Source: Pseudomonas viridiflava (GTDB lineage Bacteria; Pseudomonadota; Gammaproteobacteria; Pseudomonadales; Pseudomonadaceae). Taken from it: a stretch of DNA of 64,000 nt. Each line of letters begins with the position of its first letter. The stretch's first letter is position 1. Where the stretch lies: assembly GCF_900591205.1 (NCBI RefSeq), contig NZ_UUPU01000104.1:26212-90211 (forward strand), in the 5' to 3' direction. This document shows positions 7,392 through 15,200 of the stretch, in pieces. A model generated the notes under the pieces. That model was given only the letters and a program-made list of their open reading frames with translations, had not been told where the DNA came from and made no database searches. The translations under genes and the position numbers were made by a program.

Positions 7392-8771
7392 ATGCGCCAG
7401 ATCTGGAAACCTTTTCGAGCCCTTTATTTCGCCTCCTTGATGATGCTGATTGGCTCCGGCCTGCTCAGTACCTACCTGGCCTTGCGCCTGGCGGCCGACC
7501 ATGTCGACAGCTTGTGGGTGGGTGCGCTGATGGCGGCCAACTATTTTGGCCTGGTGCTGGGTGGCAAGATCGGGCATCGCCTGATCGGCCGTGTCGGGCA
7601 TATCCGGGCTTATGCCACCTGTGCCGGGATCGTCGGTGCGGCGGTGTTGGGTCATGGCCTGATCAACTGGCTGCCGGCCTGGATCGTGCTGCGGATGATT
7701 GTGGGCTTGGGGATGATGTGCCAGTACATGGTGATCGAAAGCTGGCTCAATGAGCAGGCGGACGCCAAGCAGCGTGGCGCGGTGTTCAGCGGCTACATGA
7801 TCGCTTCCTACCTGGGGTTGGTGTTGGGCCAACTGATCCTGGTGATGCACCCCCAGCTCGGCCTCGAGTTGCTGATGCTGGTGGCGCTGTGCTTCGCCCT
7901 GTGCCTGGTGCCGGTGGCCATGACGCGCCGCATTCACCCGGCGCCTCTGCACCCGGCGCCGATGGAGCCGCGCTTCTTTATCAAGCGTGTGCCGCAGTCG
8001 CTGAGTACTGTGCTGGGGGCGGGTTTGATCGTGGGTTCTTTCTACGGTCTGGCGCCGCTGTATGCGTCTCAGCAGGGGCTCACCACCGAGCAGGTGGGTC
8101 TGTTTATGGGTAGCTGCATTTTTGCCGGCCTGGTGGTGCAGTGGCCGTTGGGCTGGCTGTCGGACCGCTATGATCGCGCACTGCTGATTCGTTGCTTTGC
8201 CCTGTGCCTGGCGGTGGCTGCGCTGCCTTTGGCGGTGCTGACTAAAGTGCCGCTGGAGGTCTTGTTCGTGGCGGGCTTCGTGTGTTCCCTGGTGCAGTTT
8301 TGCCTGTATCCGCTGGCGGTGGCGTTTTCCAATGACCACGTGGAAGGTGACCGCCGCGTATCGCTCACGGCCATGTTGCTGGTGACTTACGGCGTGGGCG
8401 CCAGCATCGGGCCGTTGCTGGCCGGTGTGGTGATGAAAATGTTCGGCAGCCACATGCTGTACGCATTTTTCAGCCTGTGCGCGTTGATTCTGGTGTGGCG
8501 CATCCGGCCCAAAGCTGTGACCAACCTGCACCAGGTGGACGACGCACCGCTGCACCATGTGGCGATGCCCGACAGCATGTCCAGCTCGCCGTTGGTGGCT
8601 TGCCTTGATCCGCGGGTGGATGAGGCCGTGGTGCAGGAGCAGATGCAGACTGCCGCGCCTGAGCCCGAGGCCGAGCCCGACCCAGCGGTGGATGAGCCGG
8701 CCGCCGAGGTGCCAACTGACCCACTGGACCCGGACGAACATCCCCACGACTTAAGCAGGGCGCGCCCCTGA
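7392..8771 (+). CDS. MFS transporter, YcaD-like
   Basis: A 459-aa inner-membrane transporter of the major facilitator superfamily. About twelve hydrophobic segments run from LYFASLMMLIGSGLLSTYLA to LYAFFSLCALILVW; a GGKIGHRLIGRVGHIR loop lies between helices 2 and 3 and GWLSDRYDRALLIR marks the second half. The last 75 residues form a hydrophilic tail rich in Glu, Pro and Ala (VVQEQMQTAAPEPEAEP), longer than usual for this family. The substrate is unknown. It is monocistronic and ends at the bidirectional terminator 8777-8814 facing ycgR. Confidence 0.85.
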   Translation: MRQIWKPFRALYFASLMMLIGSGLLSTYLALRLAADHVDSLWVGALMAANYFGLVLGGKIGHRLIGRVGHIRAYATCAGIVGAAVLGHGLINWLPAWIVLRMIVGLGMMCQYMVIESWLNEQADAKQRGAVFSGYMIASYLGLVLGQLILVMHPQLGLELLMLVALCFALCLVPVAMTRRIHPAPLHPAPMEPRFFIKRVPQSLSTVLGAGLIVGSFYGLAPLYASQQGLTTEQVGLFMGSCIFAGLVVQWPLGWLSDRYDRALLIRCFALCLAVAALPLAVLTKVPLEVLFVAGFVCSLVQFCLYPLAVAFSNDHVEGDRRVSLTAMLLVTYGVGASIGPLLAGVVMKMFGSHMLYAFFSLCALILVWRIRPKAVTNLHQVDDAPLHHVAMPDSMSSSPLVACLDPRVDEAVVQEQMQTAAPEPEAEPDPAVDEPAAEVPTDPLDPDEHPHDLSRARP

Positions 8772-8776
8772 AAGTA

Positions 8777-8814
8777 AAAACGGGCAGATCCCATCAGGAT
8801 CTGCCCGTTTTTTT
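8777..8814. terminator. Bidirectional terminator
   Basis: AAAACGGGCAGATCC-CATCA-GGATCTGCCCGTTTT with T-runs on both strands, between the convergent MFS gene and ycgR. Confidence 0.9.
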
Positions 8815-8831
8815 GACGCGATCTTTAAGGT

Positions 8832-9581
8832 TTAAAAATCGTCGTCTTTGTCGAAGCGCCGTGCTTCGCGTTGCAGTTGGTAAACGAACCGCTCGACTTG
8901 GCGCTGTACCAAGCCGCTCATGTTGTGGAAGCGCACGCCGGCGAAGGTGGTGTTGATCTTCTCTTCGAAGTGCAGGTAACGCAGTTCGACGGAGGTGGTC
9001 ATGCTGCCAAACGGCAGGGCGGCGATAAAGCGGTCGTAGACCTGGCCCAGTTGCAGGCGCTCGGAGATGTCCCCTTCAAAGCGCAATTTGCAGCCGGTGG
9101 CGGAAATATCCAGCAGTTTGCCGTTGACCGGGGCTTTGAGCTTCTCGCCTCCCAGCTCGATGTTGACCAGTTGGGCCAGCTTCAAGGCGGCGCGAAAAGC
9201 GTTGCGGCGCTGGTGGTAGACCACCTCATCGGGCAGGCTGCCGGTGTAGATGCGGTGGCCGTCCTTTTCGCTGATGCTCAGGCTGCCGTTGCTTTCCCAC
9301 GCGACGCGTACGCCGTCGTGGAAGCCTTCGATGCGGAAGGGCTCGCCGTTTTCCAAGTGACGTTCGCCGTCACGCGGGATCATTTCGTCCAGGGCCAGGG
9401 TGCCGCTGTCCCGGTCGACGTCCACCAGGTAGCTCTGAAAGCGCTGGCTGCGTTCGTGGAAGGTGATGATCAGCGGGTCATGGCTTTCTTGCAGCATCCG
9501 CAGGGTGCCGGCGATTTCCAGAGGCGTGGTGAGGACCTTGGGGGGCTGCGGAGCATCTTCCGCATTAAGGGCGTTGAACAC
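8832..9581 (-). CDS. ycgR: Flagellar brake protein YcgR (PilZ domain, c-di-GMP receptor)
   Basis: Binds c-di-GMP and slows flagellar rotation. At 249 aa it has an N-terminal YcgR domain (about residues 15-110) and a C-terminal PilZ domain. The PilZ signature is complete: QRRNAFR supplies the RxxxR arginines and DISATGCKLRF the (D/N)xSxxG motif. I chose the GTG at 9581 (VFNALNAEDAPQPPK) because it is preceded by GGAGATGGAAG and matches the family N-terminus; an upstream ATG at 9629 would add 16 residues. It follows flgM-flgN in the same orientation and probably belongs to that sigma28 transcript. Confidence 0.93.
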   Translation of the reverse strand: MFNALNAEDAPQPPKVLTTPLEIAGTLRMLQESHDPLIITFHERSQRFQSYLVDVDRDSGTLALDEMIPRDGERHLENGEPFRIEGFHDGVRVAWESNGSLSISEKDGHRIYTGSLPDEVVYHQRRNAFRAALKLAQLVNIELGGEKLKAPVNGKLLDISATGCKLRFEGDISERLQLGQVYDRFIAALPFGSMTTSVELRYLHFEEKINTTFAGVRFHNMSGLVQRQVERFVYQLQREARRFDKDDDF

Positions 9582-9677
9582 GGTTCTTCCATCTCCAGAC
9601 AAAATACGACTACACGCAAAAGCAGGCATTCTGCCAGTATGTGGCGCGCCTTGGATAGGCCACGCTGTAAACCGGCA

Positions 9678-10148
9678 TCAGGCTTGGCTGCGGGTGCTTG
9701 GCTTGACCAGGCGCGAGGTGGAACCCTGGGCGTTGTAAAGCGCCGGAGGCTCTCCGCCGTGAAGTATACGCAACTGGTTGGCGGTCGTAGCTTGCTGAAG
9801 CTGGATCGACTGACCGTTGAGCAGGTTGGCTTCCTGGCACTGGGCGAGCAATTGATTGAGTTCTTTGCTCTGGGCCAGTAGTTGATCGCCGACCGAGGAG
9901 TGGCTGGCCAGTTGCGCCAGGCCATCGTGGTCTGCCGCAAGGCCCAGGCTGATAAGGATCTGGCTGCGTTTTTTGCCGTGCTGTTCCAGCAGCACAATCA
10001 ATGACTGCTTGCGCGCCAGAATTTCTTCCAGCAAGGGCATGTCGCGGCCGTAGAGGGCCAAGGATTCCTCCTTGAGCAGCTCGAGCAGCTGTTGCGTCGG
10101 CGCGTGATCATCAATGATCAGTTGAAGCAATTGTTCGTCGTGATGCAT
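9678..10148 (-). CDS. flgN: FlgN, export chaperone for FlgK/FlgL
   Basis: A 156-aa cytoplasmic chaperone that keeps the hook-filament junction proteins export-competent. It is predominantly helical, with long amphipathic stretches such as QQLLELLKEESLALYGRDMPLLEEILARKQ near the N-terminus, as in FlgN. It lies 48 bp after flgM, the standard pair. The C-terminal 30 residues look disordered. Confidence 0.93.
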   Translation of the reverse strand: MHHDEQLLQLIIDDHAPTQQLLELLKEESLALYGRDMPLLEEILARKQSLIVLLEQHGKKRSQILISLGLAADHDGLAQLASHSSVGDQLLAQSKELNQLLAQCQEANLLNGQSIQLQQATTANQLRILHGGEPPALYNAQGSTSRLVKPSTRSQA

Positions 10149-10196
10149 GGCTGGCCTTGGGGTTTAAGCGTCCAAAAGCCCGGCGCAGGCCCTTGC

Positions 10197-10520
10197 CTAG
10201 CGCTCGGCTTCGAAATTAAGCAGCTTGCTGGCTACACGGTTGCTGTCGACTTTATAGCTGCCATCGGCGATTGCCTGTTTCAACTCGGCCACACGGGCTT
10301 TATTGACGACGGGTTGATCGCGCAGCGAGTCAGTGACCTTCTGCAACTGTTGAGCCTCATTGCTCAGGTGTACGGATTCCCCGCTCTGGCTGGCGCTCGC
10401 CTGTTCTGCCTTGACGGGCAGTGGCTGGGCCTTGGCTTCTACGCTGTCCTTGGCACCTGTGGTGCGCGTGGAGCCGGTCGTGGCCGGGGTGTTATTTAAA
10501 CGACTGAAATCAATGACCAT
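10197..10520 (-). CDS. flgM: Anti-sigma28 factor FlgM
   Basis: Binds and inhibits FliA until the hook is complete, then is exported through the flagellum. At 107 aa it has the usual length: N-terminal MVIDFSRLNN, a disordered middle rich in Thr/Ala/Glu, and the C-terminal FliA-binding region (RVAELKQAIADGSYKVDSNRVASKLL). I chose the ATG at 10520 from the family N-terminus; upstream in-frame codons run through the promoter. A sigma28 promoter at 10558-10584 starts transcription about 30 nt upstream. Confidence 0.95.
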   Translation of the reverse strand: MVIDFSRLNNTPATTGSTRTTGAKDSVEAKAQPLPVKAEQASASQSGESVHLSNEAQQLQKVTDSLRDQPVVNKARVAELKQAIADGSYKVDSNRVASKLLNFEAER

Positions 10521-10557
10521 GATAAAAAAACCTCTGGGTATTTGGACGCTTGCCATG

Positions 10558-10584
10558 TTTTCGGCCATACCCGGACAAACTTTA
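10558..10584 (-). promoter_or_regulatory. Sigma28 (FliA) promoter of flgM-flgN(-ycgR)
   Basis: Minus strand: TAAA (10584-10581), exactly 15 nt, then GCCGAAAA (10565-10558). The FliA consensus is TAAA-N15-GCCGATAA, so only one base differs. Confidence 0.85.
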
Positions 10585-10661
10585 GGCTCGAATGACAATA
10601 AACTGCACAGGCCGGCACCCAACCGACAGTGTAGGAAAAGCCGGCGTCCGACACCAGTGGT

Positions 10662-11426
10662 CTATAAAGCTACCTCCACTTGGCCAGGGGCGGTTACTCG
10701 CGCCTTGATCACTCGGTTGGAGTTGAGGTTCTTGACCCGGATCTGCTCGCTCATGCCGCCGTTGGACAGCGCTTCGCCCGGCATCTTGACCTGCAGACCA
10801 CCGCTGCTGGCGGAAATCACTACCTGATCGCCCTTGCGAATCACTTCCGCCTGCTCAAGATGCACCAGAGTGATGACTTGGTCAGTGACCACTGGTCGGG
10901 TCAATTTCTGCCCGATGGCCTGGTCGAGGGACGTCAGGTAGCCCTGGTTGATCATGCTGATATCGCGTTCGCGTAGCACCACATCCTCGAAACCGATGAT
11001 GCCGGTGCGTTTCAGCGGGCGCGCAACCACCACCACATCCCGGAACAGTTTGACCTGGGCCGGGACAAATACGGTCCAGGGCGAGGCCCCTTCACAGCGG
11101 ACCTTGACCGTCACGCGGCCGATCGGCTGGGCGGGGCTTTCCAGGGAGGCTGTCAATTCCTTGTCGCACATCGGCATGCGCAAGCGCGGGTCCAGTTGGT
11201 TGACCTGGATTTCATAACGCCCCGGCGTCTGGGTGGTAGCCAGATAATCTTCTACAGTGAACTCAAGAAAGCCTTGAGTGACGCCGATAAGTAGATCAGG
11301 CAAGGTGACGTTGTCTGCGCGGGCCGTGGCGTTCAGGCTCAAAGCAAGCAACGCCACCCAGGCGCAGAGCAATCTGCGGTACTGTGGGAATCGAAGGCGT
11401 CGGGAAACTGTCGTTTTAATATCCAT
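10662..11426 (-). CDS. flgA: FlgA, periplasmic chaperone for P-ring assembly
   Basis: A 254-aa periplasmic protein that assists FlgI P-ring formation around the rod. The N-terminus MDIKTTVSRRLRF... is followed by a hydrophobic signal segment LLCAWVALLALSLNATARA with a cleavage-like ARA|D. The SAF-type domain follows (RPLKRTGIIGFEDVVLRERD) with the conserved end KNLNSNRVIKARVTAPGQVEV. Start choice: ATG at 11426 gives the usual protein, but the sigma54 promoter at 11440-11453 would start transcription only 2-3 nt upstream of it. It is divergent from cheV. Confidence 0.94.
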   Translation of the reverse strand: MDIKTTVSRRLRFPQYRRLLCAWVALLALSLNATARADNVTLPDLLIGVTQGFLEFTVEDYLATTQTPGRYEIQVNQLDPRLRMPMCDKELTASLESPAQPIGRVTVKVRCEGASPWTVFVPAQVKLFRDVVVVARPLKRTGIIGFEDVVLRERDISMINQGYLTSLDQAIGQKLTRPVVTDQVITLVHLEQAEVIRKGDQVVISASSGGLQVKMPGEALSNGGMSEQIRVKNLNSNRVIKARVTAPGQVEVAL

Positions 11427-11439
11427 AGCCAACCAAATA

Positions 11440-11453
11440 GCAAAGCTCGTGCC
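11440..11453 (-). promoter_or_regulatory. Sigma54 (RpoN) promoter of flgA
   Basis: Minus strand reads CGGCACGAGCTTTGCTA: GG and GC are separated by exactly 10 nt, and GGCACG / TTGC match the consensus. Its -12 GC lies 13 nt from the flgA ATG, so the predicted start nearly coincides with the start codon. Confidence 0.75.
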
Positions 11454-11518
11454 GTTTAGTGTTAGGGGGCGCGCTGCCCTGCAGGTATAGCCAAAGGTTT
11501 TAGCGTAGGAGTAAAGGC

Positions 11519-12451
11519 ATGGCAGGTGTAATGGATTCAGTAAACCAGCGCACACAGCTGGTAGGGCAGAATCGCCTGGAGTTGTTGCTTTTTCGCCTGG
11601 ATGGCAAACAGCTGTATGGCATCAACGTGTTCAAAGTGCGGGAAGTGCTGCAATGCCCCAAGCTGACGATCATGCCCAAGTCCAGCCCGGTGGTGTGCGG
11701 TGTCGCCAATATCCGAGGTGCGACCATTCCGATTCTCGACCTGTCGCTGGCCACCGGTTCGGCGGGCTTGCAGGACCGCGAGAACCCGTTTGTCATCATT
11801 ACCGAATACAACACCAAGACTCAGGGCTTCCTGGTGCGCTCGGTAGAGCGCATCGTCAACATGAACTGGGAAGAGATCCATCCGCCGCCCAAGGGCACCG
11901 GTCGCGATCATTACCTTACGGCCGTGACGCGAGTGGATAACCAGTTGGTGGAAATCATCGACGTGGAGAAGATCCTCGCCGAAGTGGCCCCTACCTCGGA
12001 GTCGATTTCCGTGGGTGTGGTGGACGCCGAAACGGCACACAAGGCGATCTCGCTGCGGGTGCTGACGGTGGATGACTCCTCGGTGGCGCGCAAGCAGGTG
12101 ACCCGTTGCCTGCAAACCGTCGGCGTCGAGGTGGTGGCCCTCAATGATGGTCGCCAGGCGTTGGATTACCTGCGCAAGCTGGTGGATGAAGGCAAGAAGC
12201 CGGAAGAAGAATTCTTGATGATGATCTCCGACATCGAGATGCCGGAAATGGACGGTTACACCCTCACGGCCGAGATACGCAACGATCCACGCATGCAAAA
12301 ATTGCATATCATCCTGCATACTTCATTGTCGGGCGTATTCAATCAGGCGATGGTCAAGAAGGTCGGTGCCGATGACTTCCTGGCCAAATTCCGTCCTGAT
12401 GACCTGGCAAACCGGGTAGTCGACCGGATCAAGGCAGCAGATCACGGCTAG
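11519..12451 (+). CDS. cheV: Chemotaxis coupling protein CheV
   Basis: A 310-aa adaptor linking chemoreceptors to CheA, with an N-terminal CheW-like domain (about residues 20-160; LFRLDGKQLYGINVFKVREVL, RGATIPILDLS) and a C-terminal receiver domain (about 178-305). The receiver has the acidic pocket VDDSS and the phosphoacceptor Asp in MISDIEMPEMDG. TAGGAG precedes the ATG. It is 42 bp from cheR in the same direction, the conserved cheV-cheR-flgB order of Pseudomonas. Confidence 0.96.
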   Translation: MAGVMDSVNQRTQLVGQNRLELLLFRLDGKQLYGINVFKVREVLQCPKLTIMPKSSPVVCGVANIRGATIPILDLSLATGSAGLQDRENPFVIITEYNTKTQGFLVRSVERIVNMNWEEIHPPPKGTGRDHYLTAVTRVDNQLVEIIDVEKILAEVAPTSESISVGVVDAETAHKAISLRVLTVDDSSVARKQVTRCLQTVGVEVVALNDGRQALDYLRKLVDEGKKPEEEFLMMISDIEMPEMDGYTLTAEIRNDPRMQKLHIILHTSLSGVFNQAMVKKVGADDFLAKFRPDDLANRVVDRIKAADHG

Positions 12452-12493
12452 GGGGTTTTCCCTGGCGGTCACACGATTTAAGAGGCGGTATCA

Positions 12494-13321
12494 TTGTCTA
12501 CGGGTAATTTGGATTTCGAACAGTTCCGGGTCTTCCTGGAAAAAGCCTGTGGCATATTGCTCGGTGAAAACAAGCAATACCTGGTATCCAGCCGTCTCAA
12601 CAAACTGATGGAACAGCAGGGCATCAAATCACTGGGCGAGCTGGTTCAGCGTATCCAGGGCCAGCCGCGCAGCGGGCTCAAGGAAATGGTGGTGGATGCC
12701 ATGACCACCAACGAAACCCTGTGGTTTCGCGACACCTACCCCTTTGAGGTGCTCAAGAGCAAGGTGTTGCCGGAGGCGATCAAGGCCAGCCCAGGGCAGC
12801 GCCTGCGCATCTGGTCGGCCGCCTGCTCTTCGGGGCAGGAACCGTATTCGATCTCAATGTCCATCGACGAGTTCGAGCGGACCAACATGGGCCAGCTCAA
12901 GGCCGGCGCGCAAATTGTTGCCACCGACCTGTCCGGCACCATGCTCACCAATTGCAAGACCGGCGAGTACGACAGCCTGGCCCTGGGCCGTGGTTTGTCC
13001 CAGGAGCGCCTGCAACGTTATTTCGACCCGAAAGGGGCGGGGCGTTGGGCGATCAAGGCGCCGATCAAGAGCCGCGTGGAGTTCCGCTCGTTCAACCTGC
13101 TCGACAGCTACGCCAGCCTTGGCAAGTTCGACATGGTGTTCTGCCGCAACGTGCTGATCTACTTTTCGGCCGAGGTGAAGAAAGACATCCTGTTGCGCAT
13201 CCATGGCACGCTCAAGCGCGGCGGTTATCTGTTCCTTGGTGCGTCCGAGGCGCTGAACGGCCTGCCGGATCACTACCAGATGGTGCAGTGCAGCCCGGGG
13301 ATCATTTACCAGGCCAAATAA
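12494..13321 (+). CDS. cheR: Chemotaxis protein methyltransferase CheR
   Basis: Methylates glutamates of chemoreceptors using S-adenosylmethionine. At 275 aa it has the N-terminal helical domain (about 10-75) and a C-terminal methyltransferase domain with WSAACSSGQEPYSISM (SAM-binding motif I), ATDLSGTML and CRNVLIYF. The start is a TTG (12494, STGNLDFEQF) preceded by AAGAGG. A REP hairpin 16-51 bp after the stop probably ends the transcript. Confidence 0.96.
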   Translation: MSTGNLDFEQFRVFLEKACGILLGENKQYLVSSRLNKLMEQQGIKSLGELVQRIQGQPRSGLKEMVVDAMTTNETLWFRDTYPFEVLKSKVLPEAIKASPGQRLRIWSAACSSGQEPYSISMSIDEFERTNMGQLKAGAQIVATDLSGTMLTNCKTGEYDSLALGRGLSQERLQRYFDPKGAGRWAIKAPIKSRVEFRSFNLLDSYASLGKFDMVFCRNVLIYFSAEVKKDILLRIHGTLKRGGYLFLGASEALNGLPDHYQMVQCSPGIIYQAK

Positions 13322-13336
13322 GCCGGACTCGGTCAA

Positions 13337-13372
13337 AAATGTGGGAGCTGGCTTGCCAGCTCCCACATTTTT
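13337..13372. repeat. REP hairpin / terminator after cheR
   Basis: AAAATGTGGGAGCTGG-CTTG-CCAGCTCCCACATTTT: the two REP half-sites abut with a 4-nt loop and a T-run of eight. It looks like a collapsed REP pair that doubles as a terminator. Confidence 0.8.
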
Positions 13373-13394
13373 TTTCTGCGGCAAATTTCAAGAG

Positions 13395-13417
13395 AGCGGC
13401 AACTCCCCATTGCCGCT
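13395..13417. promoter_or_regulatory. Palindrome upstream of flgB promoter
   Basis: Perfect inverted repeat AGCGGCAA-N7-TTGCCGCT about 95-115 bp upstream of the sigma54 -24 element at 13512. Its place suits an activator such as FleQ; the assignment is inference. Confidence 0.4.
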
Positions 13418-13511
13418 TTACTGGCGCTACGCGGAAACCGCTTGCCGCTTTTCTGGCATTGCCGCCGGCAAATACCCTGCAAACCCTTGATTTACGGGCC
13501 CCGCGAAAACT

Positions 13512-13525
13512 GGCATGCGCCTTGC
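13512..13525 (+). promoter_or_regulatory. Sigma54 (RpoN) promoter of flgBCDE
   Basis: CTGGCATGCGCCTTGCTA: GG (13512-13513) and GC (13524-13525) with exactly 10 nt between. The predicted start is near 13537, about 33 nt before the flgB ATG. Confidence 0.8.
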
Positions 13526-13569
13526 TATGACCTTGTTACGAAAAGCAGGTCAGCCTAAAGGTTTCCGCC

Positions 13570-13977
13570 ATGAGCATCAGCTTCGATAAAGCGCTCGGTA
13601 TCCACGAACAAGCCCTGGGCTTCCGCGCCCAGCGTGCCGAAGTCCTGGCTAACAACATTGCCAACGCCGACACCCCGAACTACAAGGCTCGGGACCTGGA
13701 CTTCTCCGCCGTGCTCGCCGCACAGCAGGACAAGACCAAAAACGGCACCTTCGCCTTGAACATGACCAACAGCCGTCATATCGAAGCGCAAGGCTTGAGC
13801 AGTGGTGACGAGTCGCTGCTGTATCGCACGCCGATGCAGCCGTCGATCGACCAGAACACTGTCGACGCCCAGCTGGAGCAATCGGCCTACGCCGAAAACT
13901 CGGTGAACTTCCAGGCCAGCTTTACCCTGCTCAACAGTAAATTCAAAGGGCTGATGTCAGCCCTGCGTGGAGAGTAA
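13570..13977 (+). CDS. flgB: Flagellar proximal rod protein FlgB
   Basis: A 135-aa rod protein, exported by the flagellar type III apparatus without a cleaved signal. The N-terminal rod motif LANNIANADTPNYKARDLDF is typical, and the C-terminus has the FlgB-type AYAENSVNFQASFTLLNSKFKGL segment. It is the first gene of the flgBCDE unit, 3 bp before flgC. Confidence 0.96.
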   Translation: MSISFDKALGIHEQALGFRAQRAEVLANNIANADTPNYKARDLDFSAVLAAQQDKTKNGTFALNMTNSRHIEAQGLSSGDESLLYRTPMQPSIDQNTVDAQLEQSAYAENSVNFQASFTLLNSKFKGLMSALRGE

Positions 13978-13980
13978 GCC

Positions 13981-14433
13981 ATGTCCCTAGCCAGTGTTTT
14001 CAATATTGCCGGCAGTGGCATGAGCGCGCAGACCACGCGTTTGAACACCGTCGCCAGTAACATCGCCAACGCCGAAACCGTGTCTTCGAGCATTGACCAG
14101 ACCTACCGCGCTCGTCATCCGGTGTTCGCCACCATGTTCCAGGACGGCCAGGCCGGCCAGAGCGGCAGCGGCGCTTCGCTGTTCCAGAACCAGGATGCCG
14201 CAGGCCAGGGCGTGCAGGTGCTCGGCGTGGTTGAAGACCAGAGCAATCTGGAAGCCCGCTACGAGCCGAATCACCCGGCAGCCAACGAAAAAGGCTACGT
14301 GTACTACCCGAACGTCAACGTGGTCGAGGAAATGGCAGACATGATCTCCGCCAGCCGCTCGTTCCAGACCAACGCGGAAATGATGAACACCGCCAAAACC
14401 ATGATGCAGAAGGTCCTGACCCTGGGTCAGTGA
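13981..14433 (+). CDS. flgC: Flagellar proximal rod protein FlgC
   Basis: A 150-aa rod protein. The N-terminus contains SGMSAQTTRLNTVASNIANAET, the general rod/hook N-terminal motif, and the C-terminus carries YVYYPNVNVVEEMADMISASRSFQTN and a coiled-coil tail. It is packed between flgB and flgD. Confidence 0.96.
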   Translation: MSLASVFNIAGSGMSAQTTRLNTVASNIANAETVSSSIDQTYRARHPVFATMFQDGQAGQSGSGASLFQNQDAAGQGVQVLGVVEDQSNLEARYEPNHPAANEKGYVYYPNVNVVEEMADMISASRSFQTNAEMMNTAKTMMQKVLTLGQ

Positions 14434-14449
14434 TAAGGGGCGCCAAATA

Positions 14450-15169
14450 ATGGCCATCGTTGATACCAGTACCAACACGGCAGTCCAGAACCTTTTCAAC
14501 TCCAAGGTCCAGACCGCGACGGATAGCGTCTCCAGCGTTTCCACTGCTGCTACCGGCAGTCAGTCGCTGGGTAAAGATGCATTCCTGCAACTGCTGGTTA
14601 CCCAGTTGAAAAACCAGAACCCGCTGTCGCCTCAAGACAACGGCGCGTTCGTGGCTCAGCTGGCGCAGTTCAGCAGCCTGGAAGGCATCAACACCTTGAA
14701 CGACTCGGTGAATGCGATTTCCAGCAACTTCAGTTCCTCACAGGCGCTGCAGGCTTCGTCGCTGGTGGGGCGCTCGATCATCACCCAGACCGACAAGGCC
14801 CTGGTGGATACCAGCAAGAGCATGACCGGTTCGGTGGCAGTGACGTCGGCGACGGGCAACGTCGCGGTAAAAATCACTGACGCGAACGGCAACGTAGTGC
14901 GCACCCTCGATCTGGGTGCCCAGAGCGCCGGTACGTCCGACTTTATCTGGGATGGTAAAAACGACGCGGGCGAGGTTGCCTCGGCTGGGACTTACACCTT
15001 CGCGGCCACTACCAAGAATGACGCGGGCGAGTCGGTGGCCCTGACAACTTCGCTGCCGGCCACGGTAACCAGCGTAACGTTGAGCAAGACCGGCGGCGAA
15101 ATGCTGCTGAACCTCGCGGGCGGCATGGGCAGCGTCAAGCTGTCGCAAATTCAGACTATCGGTACATAG
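14450..15169 (+). CDS. flgD: Hook assembly scaffold FlgD
   Basis: A 239-aa hook cap protein that directs FlgE polymerisation and is discarded later. The conserved N-terminal export and assembly segment GKDAFLQLLVTQLKNQNPLSPQDN is followed by AQLAQFSSLEGINTLN; the C-terminal half contains the FlgD immunoglobulin-like region with WDGKNDAGEVASAGTYTF. It lies 16 bp after flgC. Confidence 0.96.
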   Translation: MAIVDTSTNTAVQNLFNSKVQTATDSVSSVSTAATGSQSLGKDAFLQLLVTQLKNQNPLSPQDNGAFVAQLAQFSSLEGINTLNDSVNAISSNFSSSQALQASSLVGRSIITQTDKALVDTSKSMTGSVAVTSATGNVAVKITDANGNVVRTLDLGAQSAGTSDFIWDGKNDAGEVASAGTYTFAATTKNDAGESVALTTSLPATVTSVTLSKTGGEMLLNLAGGMGSVKLSQIQTIGT

Positions 15170-15200
15170 AGCCGGCTAAATACGGCAGAGGGAGAGAAAC

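Noticed and set aside
7203..8747. 514-codon frame antisense to the MFS gene
   Set aside because: Translation is His/Gln/Arg-rich low complexity without domains; the plus-strand frame is a clear 12-helix transporter.
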